Assembly (NCBI GenBank): GCA_049511115.1
Contig: JBEKYH010000353.1
Coordinates: 1 to 5,641 of the forward strand
DNA: 5,641 nt
Origin: JBEKYH01 sp049511115
GTDB taxonomy: Bacteria; Planctomycetota; Phycisphaerae; Tepidisphaerales; Tepidisphaeraceae
Direction: 5' to 3'
The position numbers and the translations under genes are program-made. The notes under the pieces are model-generated. The model was not told the DNA's origin. It made no database searches and saw only the letters and a program-made list of their open reading frames with translations. Below, one piece after another: positions 1 through 4,718 of this stretch; position 1 is the first letter of the stretch; every line of letters begins with the position of its first letter.

Positions 1-375
1 CCGAGCGGGGCGCAGGTGCGATACGTCAAGTGTCCGCAATGCGGGAACCTGATGAATCGCTTGAACTACGCGGGCCGGTCGGGAGTCGTCATCGAAATCT
101 GCCGGCCGCATGGTATATGGCTCGACCGCGATCAGATGCGTCAGATTGTGCAGTTCATCCGCGCCGGCGGCATGGATCGCACCCGGGCAATTGAAAAAGA
201 AGAACTCCGCCGCCAGCAGTTGGCGACCGAAACCGCGGCGCGCATCGGCGGGCCGAGTTCGTGGATGGACAACCCGATGGCGCCGTCTGTTTCAATTGGG
301 CATCCGGATAATGTGCAGCTCGCGGCGGATCTGATCGGGGGATTGGCGTCGATTCTCTTTAATCATCGCAGGTGA
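1..375 (+). CDS. zf-TFIIB (zinc-ribbon) domain protein, 5' end beyond window
   Basis: The reading frame is open to the left edge, so this is probably the C-terminal part of a longer protein; a GTG at 16 is possible as a start, but there is no visible ribosome-binding site in the few bases before it. Counting from that GTG, residues 6-9 form a C-P-Q-C knuckle and residues 29-32 a C-R-P-H knuckle, followed by G-I-W-L-D. This CPxC...C-x2-[CH]-G-x-W-L/F-D pattern is the signature of the zf-TFIIB family (PF13453), small zinc-binding proteins of mostly unknown role; many members carry two such ribbons, which would explain the open 5' end. A charged helical stretch (about residues 50-75) follows, then a less charged tail ending in I-L-F-N-H-R-R. 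The second knuckle uses His in place of the last Cys. The gene converges on the kinase operon, with 90 bp between the stops. The function is unknown beyond probable zinc binding. Confidence 0.75.
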   Translation, partial: PSGAQVRYVKCPQCGNLMNRLNYAGRSGVVIEICRPHGIWLDRDQMRQIVQFIRAGGMDRTRAIEKEELRRQQLATETAARIGGPSSWMDNPMAPSVSIGHPDNVQLAADLIGGLASILFNHRR

Positions 376-397
376 CCAAGGCATTAACGCGGCGCCA

Positions 398-417
398 TCT
401 CTTCTGGTCTCTTCTGG
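398..417. repeat. Perfect tandem duplication of a 10-bp unit
   Basis: TCTCTTCTGG occurs twice head to tail (398-407 and 408-417) directly before the palindrome in the convergent spacer. It may be a replication-slippage duplication or part of the repeat element next to it. No function is claimed. Confidence 0.7.
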
Positions 418-419
418 CC

Positions 420-457
420 CCCTCTCCCTGTACTCAGGGAGAGGGATAGGGTGAGGG
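420..457. repeat. Intergenic palindrome with duplicated right arm (REP-like)
   Basis: CCCTCTCCCTG (420-430), loop TACT, and CAGGGAGAGGG (435-445) form a perfect 11-bp inverted repeat. A second near-copy of the right arm, AGGGTGAGGG (448-457), follows and can pair with CCCTCTCCCT at 9 of 10 positions. From memory, the string GGGAGAGGG-n-AGGGTGAGGG recurs in intergenic regions of many unrelated bacteria, so this is probably a dispersed REP-like repeat and not unique sequence. It lies between two convergent genes, the usual place for such elements. Confidence 0.6.
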
Positions 458-467
458 TCGTTTTTTT
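420..467. terminator. Possible terminator between convergent genes
   Basis: Read on the plus strand, the left arm 420-429 can pair with the distal arm 448-457, which is followed by TCG and seven Ts (461-467). This gives a plausible Rho-independent terminator for the zinc-ribbon gene. The more stable proximal pairing (420-430 with 435-445) sits 15 nt from the T-run and fits the rule less well. On the minus strand the hairpin lies about 20 bp past the kinase stop but has no U-tract, so termination of that operon there is uncertain. The T-run overlaps the last codon of the kinase. Confidence 0.4.
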
Positions 468-2196
468 AGTCCGCCGGCATGCTCGCTTCGCTGGCGGCGG
501 CGGTATTGCGGAGGATGGCGACGAGCGATTCGATTGGCGCGCTCTTGGCACAATAGGCCACCGCGCCGGCGTCGCGCATGGCGGTGGCCATGTCGTCGCG
601 CTCGTGCATCGACAGGCCGATGATTTTCACGTTCGGCAGTTCCTTGGTGAGCATGGCCGTCGCCTGGATGCCGTTCAGTTTGGGCATGGTCACGTCCATG
701 ATCATGATGTCGGGGCGAAGACGCCGGGCCAGTTCAACCGCCTCCTCGCCATCGCCGGCTTCGCCGACGATGTTCAAATAGCGCTCCTGATTGAGCAGCG
801 AAATCAGACCCTCGCGGAAGAGCTTGTGATCGTCGGCCACCAGGACGCGCACGATGCGCTCGGGTCCGGAGTCGGCCTGCGCGGAGACCGGCGCCAGGGG
901 TGTGAGGTCGCGCCGTTCGGCGAGCGGGCTGAACGTAACGGGTAAAGTCACTTCAATCATGGTGCCGCAGCCGGGGCTGCTGGTCGCCTTCACCAAACCG
1001 CCGATGAGGCCGAGGCGTTCGCGGATGCTGAAGAGGCCGAATGACCCGTCGGGTTTGCGCTTGAGGTCCATGCGTTGAGCTTCGAATCCCTTGCCCGCGT
1101 CAATGACGCGGATTTGCAGTAAGCCGTCCTGCACGACCGTCGCCGTTAGATCGGCCAATTTGGCCCCGGAATGTTTGACGACATTAAAGAGCAGTTCGCG
1201 CACGCACTCGAAAACCACCGTGCGCACCTGCTCGTTGTCCGGCTCGCGCCATTTCTCCAGCCGCACGCGAACGACCAGGTGATGATTCTTTTCCATGCGC
1301 CGCGCCAGCCACTCAAACGCGGCGGCCAGACCGGCGTCATGCAGGACCGGTGGGCTGAGTTCCATGGCCATGTCTCGGCTCGTTGCCAGCACTTCTTCCA
1401 GAAGTGATTCGGTCTGCCGCAGCGATTCCAGATCGGGATGATCCGGCGAACGGCGGCGGATGATGCCGATTTTCATCTTGGCGGCGGAGATCAGTTGCTG
1501 GAAATGATCGTGCAGCACCTGGGCGAGCCGTTTGCGCTCGCGCGATTCGGTCTCGGCCAGATCGAGCGCCAGGGCCCTCAGGCGCTCGGATTGGGATTCC
1601 AATTCGGCGGTGCGGTCCTGCACGCGGCGCTCCAATGTATCGTTGGCGGCGCGCAGGGCGGCCTCGGTTTCGCGCAACGCCTCCTCGGCGCGGCGGCGGT
1701 CTTCAATGTCTAGATTGCTGCCAAACCAGCGGATGACCTTCCCAGTTGCATCACGCAGCGGCGTGGCGCGCACGTCAAACCAGCGGTAGTCGCCATCCTT
1801 GCGGCGGATGCGCGCCTCGGCGGCCATTGGAGCGCCGACGGCCAGCGCGGCGCGCCAGCTCGCGGCGAATTGTTCGCGATCATCGGGATGGACCTGCTCC
1901 AGCCAGCCGCTGCCCAACTGCTGGTCGGCGGCCACGCCCGTGTACTGCGTCCACCAGGAATTGAGGAAATCAAATTGGCCGTCGGGCTTGCTGGTCCAGA
2001 GCAGTTGCGGCAGGCCGCTGATTAACTCGCGGTAATGCTGTTCGCGTTCTTCCAGCGAGGCATTGGCGGCGCGATGTTTGCCGATTTCGGCGACCAGCGC
2101 CAGCGACCAGCGCCGCGCCTGCCTGAGCCGGTCTATCTGCCACACAATCAGCAGCGCCAGCGACAGACCGATGAAAACCCACAGCAATGCCATCAT
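466..2196 (-). CDS. Membrane-anchored hybrid sensor histidine kinase (PAS, HisKA_3, HATPase, receiver)
   Basis: This 576-aa protein has one N-terminal membrane segment (about residues 3-21) with no periplasmic domain, a short coiled coil (22-55), and a PAS fold (about 56-165, with W-T-S-K-P-D-G and R-R-K-D-G-D-Y-R-W-F). A coiled-coil linker runs from 165 to 215. A HisKA_3 (HPK7, NarX/DegS-type) dimerisation helix follows, with R-L-A-Q-V-L-H-D placing the likely phospho-acceptor at His229. The HATPase has its N box at Asn338, D-A-G-K-G at 366-370 and G-S-F-G-L at 384-388. The C-terminal receiver (about 449-565) keeps the acidic pair D455/D456, acceptor D501, S529 and K551, but no DNA-binding domain follows. 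The kinase should autophosphorylate and pass phosphate to the upstream-encoded regulator and/or its own receiver. The start is the first of two adjacent ATGs; GGAGAGG lies 9 bases upstream. It is the second gene of the operon, 34 bp after the regulator. The lone PAS and absent sensor loop suggest cytoplasmic or membrane signal sensing; the ligand cannot be told. Confidence 0.93.
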   Translation of the reverse strand: MMALLWVFIGLSLALLIVWQIDRLRQARRWSLALVAEIGKHRAANASLEEREQHYRELISGLPQLLWTSKPDGQFDFLNSWWTQYTGVAADQQLGSGWLEQVHPDDREQFAASWRAALAVGAPMAAEARIRRKDGDYRWFDVRATPLRDATGKVIRWFGSNLDIEDRRRAEEALRETEAALRAANDTLERRVQDRTAELESQSERLRALALDLAETESRERKRLAQVLHDHFQQLISAAKMKIGIIRRRSPDHPDLESLRQTESLLEEVLATSRDMAMELSPPVLHDAGLAAAFEWLARRMEKNHHLVVRVRLEKWREPDNEQVRTVVFECVRELLFNVVKHSGAKLADLTATVVQDGLLQIRVIDAGKGFEAQRMDLKRKPDGSFGLFSIRERLGLIGGLVKATSSPGCGTMIEVTLPVTFSPLAERRDLTPLAPVSAQADSGPERIVRVLVADDHKLFREGLISLLNQERYLNIVGEAGDGEEAVELARRLRPDIMIMDVTMPKLNGIQATAMLTKELPNVKIIGLSMHERDDMATAMRDAGAVAYCAKSAPIESLVAILRNTAAASEASMPAD

Positions 2197-2230
2197 GAAG
2201 TACGGCCTCTCCGCCCGGAAAAGCGCCCTC

Positions 2231-2929
2231 CTACGATCCCTTGACCGACCACTCCACCGCGCGGCGCACCAGCTCCGGGCCGGTTTGGAGATTCAACTTT
2301 CGCTTGATGTGCTCGCGGTAGGTTTCAATCGTCTTGACGCTCAGGCAAAGCTGCTCGGCGATCTGGGCCGTCGAAACGCCCTGCCCGATCAATTGGAACA
2401 CTTCCAATTCGCGATCGCTTAGTTGTTCAACCGGGGCAAGTGTGGGGGCCGTTGAAGTTCCCGCCCCGACCAGTTTGCCGATCAATCGGTCGGACATGTG
2501 TTCGCTTAAGTAGACTTTTCCCTTGAGGACTTGCGCGATCGCCTCGAGCAGGGTTTCGGGGGCCACCTTTTTCATCACATAGCCTTTGGCCCCGGCGCGG
2601 ATAATGCGCTCGGCATACAGGTCTTCGTCGTGCATGGAGTAACCCAGCACGGGCAGCGTAGGCCAGCGATGGCAGAGTTCCTTGGTGACTTCCACGCCGT
2701 CATTGCCGTCGAGGGCGATATCCACGATGACCAGGTCCGGCTTGCCTCGCATCACTTCGCTGCAAGCTTCGCCTAGCGAGCTGGCTTCGCCGCACACCTC
2801 CAGCGTGCTCTCGCCGTTGATGAGTTCGGCGACCCCCCGCCGGAGCATGGGATGATCGTCCACCAGAAGAATGCGGGCTTTTTTCTTTCCGATGCTCATT
2901 TTCGACGTGGCTTGTTGACTGTCGGCCAT
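2231..2929 (-). CDS. NarL/FixJ-family response regulator (receiver + LuxR-type HTH)
   Basis: This 232-aa protein has a receiver domain at about residues 18-135 with acidic pair D24/D25, phospho-acceptor D70 (in D-L-V-I-V-D), the switch residue S98 and conserved K120. A LuxR/GerE helix-turn-helix follows at about 168-225 (L-S-D-R-E-L-E-V-F, then I-A-E-Q-L, then S-V-K-T-I-E-T-Y). The architecture and length are those of complete NarL-type transcription factors, which dimerise through the HTH after phosphorylation at the receiver Asp. The ATG at 2929 is preferred: AGGAG lies 10 bases upstream, whereas the internal Met at residue 11 has no ribosome-binding site. It is the first gene of the operon; the hybrid kinase downstream is its evident partner. 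Its promoter region contains a 16-bp palindrome with NarL-type geometry (3018-3033), suggesting autoregulation. The target genes are not known from sequence; the divergent DUF2383 gene is the best candidate. Confidence 0.94.
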   Translation of the reverse strand: MADSQQATSKMSIGKKKARILLVDDHPMLRRGVAELINGESTLEVCGEASSLGEACSEVMRGKPDLVIVDIALDGNDGVEVTKELCHRWPTLPVLGYSMHDEDLYAERIIRAGAKGYVMKKVAPETLLEAIAQVLKGKVYLSEHMSDRLIGKLVGAGTSTAPTLAPVEQLSDRELEVFQLIGQGVSTAQIAEQLCLSVKTIETYREHIKRKLNLQTGPELVRRAVEWSVKGS

Positions 2930-3013
2930 AACGTGAATTCTCCTGCGCTTGCGGGGTCACGAATCAGATCGAAAATCCGACCCCCACCCATCCCACTGCC
3001 ATCCCCGATCATT

Positions 3014-3019
3014 TCTATA
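3014..3019 (-). promoter_or_regulatory. Candidate -10 element for the regulator-kinase operon
   Basis: On the minus strand TATAGA (plus-strand TCTATA) lies next to, and overlaps by two bases, the 16-bp palindrome. It would start transcription near 3007, leaving a leader of roughly 78 nt. No good TTGACA-like -35 is seen at the usual spacing, so the call is weak, or the promoter needs an activator. Confidence 0.25.
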
Positions 3020-3033
3020 CCGACAAATCGGTA
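3018..3033. promoter_or_regulatory. 16-bp palindrome, candidate NarL-type 7-2-7 operator
   Basis: TACCGAC-AA-ATCGGTA reads as two inverted heptamers, TACCGAC and TACCGAT, separated by 2 bp; the outer 6 bp of each arm match perfectly. NarL/NarP sites are known to be inverted heptamers of the TACYYMT type with a 2-bp spacer, so both the TAC start and the spacing fit, although G at position 5 differs from the E. coli consensus. It is centred about 96 bp upstream of the response-regulator ATG and 134 bp upstream of the divergent DUF2383 ATG. It is inferred to be the site of the neighbouring regulator. Confidence 0.55.
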
Positions 3034-3034
3034 G

Positions 3035-3056
3035 TCACTATCAGTGATTCCCTGAT
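3035..3056. promoter_or_regulatory. Overlapping dyads next to the palindrome
   Basis: TCACT-ATC-AGTGA (3035-3047) is a perfect 5-bp inverted repeat beginning one base after the NarL-like palindrome. ATCAG (3040-3044) and CTGAT (3052-3056) form a second, overlapping one. Such stacked dyads in a divergent promoter suggest a further operator or additional contacts for the same regulator; no specific protein can be named. Confidence 0.35.
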
Positions 3057-3077
3057 GGGCCGGATTTTCCCGGCATC
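3054..3077. repeat. GC-rich hairpin in the divergent control region
   Basis: GCCGG (3059-3063) and CCGGC (3070-3074) flank a 6-base ATTTTC loop, and GAT (3054-3056) / ATC (3075-3077) extend the stem past a GG bulge. If transcribed it would lie in the upstream part of a long DUF2383 leader; otherwise it may be a DNA-level dyad. The role is unknown. Confidence 0.35.
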
Positions 3078-3124
3078 CTACAGTGTGGTTGTGATATGAG
3101 GACCGGCCTGGAACAAGCCAGACC

Positions 3125-3155
3125 CCTCCAGAACGGGCCCTTTGATGTTAGGAGG
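3125..3155 (+). promoter_or_regulatory. Strong Shine-Dalgarno with upstream complementary CCTCC
   Basis: AGGAGG at 3150-3155 lies only 4 bases before the ATG at 3160 and decides that start over the upstream in-frame TTG (3142) and ATG (3145), which have none. CCTCC at 3125-3129 can pair with GGAGG (3151-3155) across a 21-base loop, so the site could be partly hidden in the mRNA. The 5-bp helix is short and could be chance. Confidence 0.4.
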
Positions 3156-3159
3156 TTTT

Positions 3160-3621
3160 ATGTCCACGGCAACTGCGGAAATAAGAGATGTGGTGAATAG
3201 TTTGATCGAAGTCTGCCATGATGGCGAACTGGGCTTCGCGGCCGCTTCCACCGCGGTGTCGGCGGACGAGCCGTTGCTGAAGTCTGAATTGCTGCAATAC
3301 AGCCGGCAGCGGCGCGAATTCTCGGCTGACCTTGAAGGCGAACTCCAGCGCATGGGCGAGGAGCCCGTGACGCACGGTACGGTCTCGGGAGCGTTGCACC
3401 GGGGGTGGATGAATCTCAAGCAGGCCATCGCGGCCAATGACCGCCATTCGATTCTCGCCGAGTGCGAGCGCGGCGAGGATGCGGCCGTGAGTTCCTATCG
3501 GCAGGCAATGGCTGCGGCCCTGCCCGGGCCGATTGGCGATCTGGTTAGCACGCAATTTCAAGCGGTAAAACGCGTGCATGACCGCGTGCGAGCGCTGCGC
3601 GACGCGGCCAGAATTAACTGA
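3160..3621 (+). CDS. PA2169-family (DUF2383) four-helix-bundle protein
   Basis: This 153-aa soluble protein has no signal peptide or membrane segment. It matches the DUF2383/PA2169 family (PF09537; TIGR02284) closely: L-I-E-V-C-H-D-G-E-L-G-F at 15-26, S-G-A-L-H-R-G-W-M-N-L-K at 76-87, I-L-A-E-C-E-R-G-E-D-A-A-V at 98-110 and H-D-R-V-R-A-L-R-D at 140-148. The length is typical. The family folds as a ferritin-like four-helix bundle; its biochemical role is not established, and I recall members often sitting with stress-associated genes. The start at 3160 is set by AGGAGG 4 bases upstream. The gene is transcribed divergently from the NarL-type regulator across a dyad-rich spacer and is followed after 86 bp by the DUF1328 gene, so co-regulation with both is likely. 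An antisense open frame of 171 codons over the gene is a shadow of its GC-rich codons. Confidence 0.9.
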   Translation: MSTATAEIRDVVNSLIEVCHDGELGFAAASTAVSADEPLLKSELLQYSRQRREFSADLEGELQRMGEEPVTHGTVSGALHRGWMNLKQAIAANDRHSILAECERGEDAAVSSYRQAMAAALPGPIGDLVSTQFQAVKRVHDRVRALRDAARIN

Positions 3622-3634
3622 CCTTCCTTTTCCC

Positions 3635-3695
3635 CCCGCGAGCGGCCGCCGCCTTCCACGCACGGGCGGCGGCCCTCATCGCGGGAAACATTTTT
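3635..3695 (+). other. Strong extended hairpin between the DUF2383 and DUF1328 genes
   Basis: An inner perfect 10-bp stem, GGCCGCCGCC (3644-3653) with GGCGGCGGCC (3665-3674), has an 11-base loop. It is stacked on an outer perfect 7-bp stem, CCCGCGA (3635-3641) with TCGCGGG (3679-3685), across a small internal loop. AAACA and five Ts (3691-3695) follow, immediately before the DUF1328 ribosome-binding site. It could be a leaky terminator or attenuator that lowers expression of the second gene, or an RNA-stabilising structure at the end of the DUF2383 message. Confidence 0.7.
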
Positions 3696-3707
3696 ACGGA
3701 GACTCCT

Positions 3708-3896
3708 ATGTTACGCTGGACACTCATCTTCCTGATCGTCGCCCTGGTGGCGGGCTTGCTGGGATTCGTCGGCATCGCCGGCGACGCGGCATACATCGCG
3801 CACGTCTTGTTCTTCATCTTCCTGGTCCTTTTCCTGGTCTCGCTGATCTTCGGCTTGATGACCGGACGGCGTCCGCCCATGCCGCCATCGGTTTAG
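3708..3896 (+). CDS. DUF1328/YtjA-like small membrane protein
   Basis: The 62-aa protein consists almost wholly of two hydrophobic helices (about residues 4-23 and 31-51) joined by G-I-A-G-D-A-A-Y-I-A, with a short basic and proline-rich tail (G-R-R-P-P-M-P-P). M-L-R-W...I-F-L-I-V-A-L-V-A-G-L-L-G-F-V-G-I-A-G...L-F-F-I-F-L-V-L-F-L-V-S-L is the characteristic DUF1328 pattern; the family is named after E. coli YtjA and is about this size. It should sit in the inner membrane; the molecular role is unknown, though members are often stress-induced in proteobacteria. The start is supported by GGAG (3698-3701), 6 bases upstream. It lies 86 bp after the DUF2383 gene, from which it is separated by a strong hairpin, and is followed by an intrinsic terminator. 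Confidence 0.92.
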   Translation: MLRWTLIFLIVALVAGLLGFVGIAGDAAYIAHVLFFIFLVLFLVSLIFGLMTGRRPPMPPSV

Positions 3897-3933
3897 GCAC
3901 GCTGAGTCGATCTTCCTCTTCCCTTCCGTAGAG

Positions 3934-3975
3934 ATGCCCCCGGCTCCGCATGGCCGGGGGCATCCTTATTTTTTT
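3934..3975 (+). terminator. Rho-independent terminator after the DUF1328 gene
   Basis: ATGCCCCCGGC (3934-3944) and GCCGGGGGCAT (3953-3963) form a perfect 11-bp GC-rich stem with an 8-base loop, followed by CCTTA and a run of seven Ts (3969-3975). It lies 37 bp past the stop and closes the DUF2383/DUF1328 transcription unit. Confidence 0.9.
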
Positions 3976-4044
3976 GTGTTAATTCCCGGAATTCCGATAC
4001 ACCTTTGCCCCTCTAATGGATAGAATAAGTCCGATAACGCGATT

Positions 4045-4176
4045 GGGCACGCAGTTCTCCACGGGTGCCCTTAGGGATGGAGGCGGAGTCTCCCGTGGTG
4101 GTTCAAATCCAGGGCCCGCGTGGCATTTTGTAACTCCTCGCCATGCGTGACAGCCCTTTGGCAACACAAGGAGGAG
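4045..4176 (+). promoter_or_regulatory. Structured leader with possible SD-sequestering helix
   Basis: The 203-bp spacer before the DUF4926-like gene contains pairings that compete. GGGCAC (4045-4050) pairs with GTGCCC (4065-4070), while CCACGGG (4059-4065) pairs with CCCGTGG (4092-4098), sharing base 4065 and the first helix's loop. Nearer the gene, CTCCTC (4134-4139) is the exact complement of GAGGAG (4171-4176) inside the ribosome-binding site AAGGAGGAG. Together these could form a translational switch or attenuator. No known riboswitch class is recognised, and the transcription start is unknown. Confidence 0.35.
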
Positions 4177-4178
4177 CC

Positions 4179-4406
4179 ATGTTTCAGCCCCATATCGATG
4201 ATCGCGTGCGGCTCACGCGCGACATTCCGGAACTCGCCCTGCACCGGGGCGACATCGGCGTTGTTCGAAGCGTCTGGTTTGCACCCTCTTCGGCTTACGA
4301 AGTGGAATTCGAAGGCCACGGGGCGGCGTGCCAGACCCGCGCGCTGCTCGTCGGACAACAATTCTCTGTTGACGAGGAAGAATGCACGGCATCCTGCGCC
4401 GTCTGA
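4179..4406 (+). CDS. DUF4926-like small protein
   Basis: The start is taken at the ATG at 4179 because AAGGAGGAG (4168-4176) lies directly upstream; an in-frame ATG at 4143 lacks any ribosome-binding site. The resulting 75-aa protein has D-D-R-V-R-L-T-R-D-I-P (7-17), L-H-R-G-D-I-G-V-V-R-S-V (21-32) and Y-E-V-E-F-E-G (40-46). This is the shape of DUF4926 proteins: a small beta-rich SH3-like fold with a D-x-V-x-L...D-x-P...L-x-x-G-x-x-G-x-V pattern and a later V-E-F strand. The family has no settled function; related proteins are often found near toxin-antitoxin or other mobile genes, but nothing of the kind is seen here. The acidic C-terminus with two cysteines (E-E-E-C-T-A-S-C-A-V) is an oddity. 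It appears monocistronic, behind an intrinsic terminator and its own structured leader. Confidence 0.7.
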   Translation: MFQPHIDDRVRLTRDIPELALHRGDIGVVRSVWFAPSSAYEVEFEGHGAACQTRALLVGQQFSVDEEECTASCAV

Positions 4407-4430
4407 CGCCCTTTGCCGGCGTTCTTAATT
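4406..4430 (+). terminator. Weak possible terminator after the DUF4926-like gene
   Basis: ACGCC (4406-4410) and GGCGT (4418-4422) form a 5-bp stem with a 7-base loop and TCTTAATT behind it. A second weak stem, AGGCC (4452-4456) / GGCCT (4463-4467), is followed by a T-rich tract at 4470-4481. Either could end the transcript; neither is strong. Confidence 0.25.
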
Positions 4431-4718
4431 GTCACCCCACCTCACACGGCAAGGCCGAGATTGGCCTCGTTGTATTTGTTTGCCGCGTATTTGGCGCGGG
4501 CGGATTTCTTGCACATAAAAGCAACAGCCAATAATTGCCCGCCGAGTGCGCGAGAGAATCCCCTGACCAAACAATCGGTGAAATCCCTGAGGAAACCTTC
4601 GTAGTTTACCGATGGTACGTTAGCCGGCGATTTCCTATTGTTCCTCACGTTCAAGCGAAACTTATTCAAGCTTAACCTGGGAAGCTTATCATTTGTAACG
4701 GCAGTGGTGGAGGTGTAC
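4407..4718. other. 312-bp spacer with dyad and short direct repeats
   Basis: No convincing gene is seen. ATCGGTGAA (4574-4582) can pair with TTTACCGAT (4605-4613), nine base pairs with one G-U, around a smaller GAGG-AAA-CCTT hairpin. The right arm contains TACCGAT, identical to one half of the 16-bp palindrome at 3018-3033. Further on, TTCAAGC-nn-AAC occurs twice at a 15-bp period (from 4650 and 4665) and AAGCTTA twice at a 14-bp period (4668 and 4682), just before the ribosome-binding site of the next gene. These may be regulator-binding repeats. The stretch from about 4620 is clearly AT-richer than the flanking genes. Confidence 0.45.

Noticed and set aside
451..945. 164-codon open frame on the plus strand antisense to the hybrid kinase receiver
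   Set aside because: It lies opposite conserved receiver coding sequence, is His/Gly/Arg-rich as expected of a GC-rich shadow frame, and has no ribosome-binding site of its own.
3038..3048. CTATCAGTGAT, identical to the core of the TetR operator tetO2
   Set aside because: There is no tetR or tet efflux gene in the window, and the flanking bases do not complete the 19-bp operator; it is treated as part of local dyads.
3110..3136. GGAAC upstream of the DUF2383 gene as a possible ECF (EcfG-type) -35
   Set aside because: No CGTT-like -10 is found at the 16-17 bp spacing the promoter class requires.
3148..3663. 171-codon open frame on the minus strand over the DUF2383 gene
   Set aside because: The plus strand encodes a clear family member with a strong ribosome-binding site; the antisense product is Arg/His-rich and unrecognisable.
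3981..3993. AATTCCCGGAATT palindrome after the terminator
   Set aside because: It is a short, isolated dyad with no partner copies and no clear promoter relation; it could be chance.
4092..4117. tRNA-like T-loop string GGTTCAAATCC
   Set aside because: Only three T-stem pairs form, and no matching acceptor, D or anticodon arm lies at the right distances upstream.
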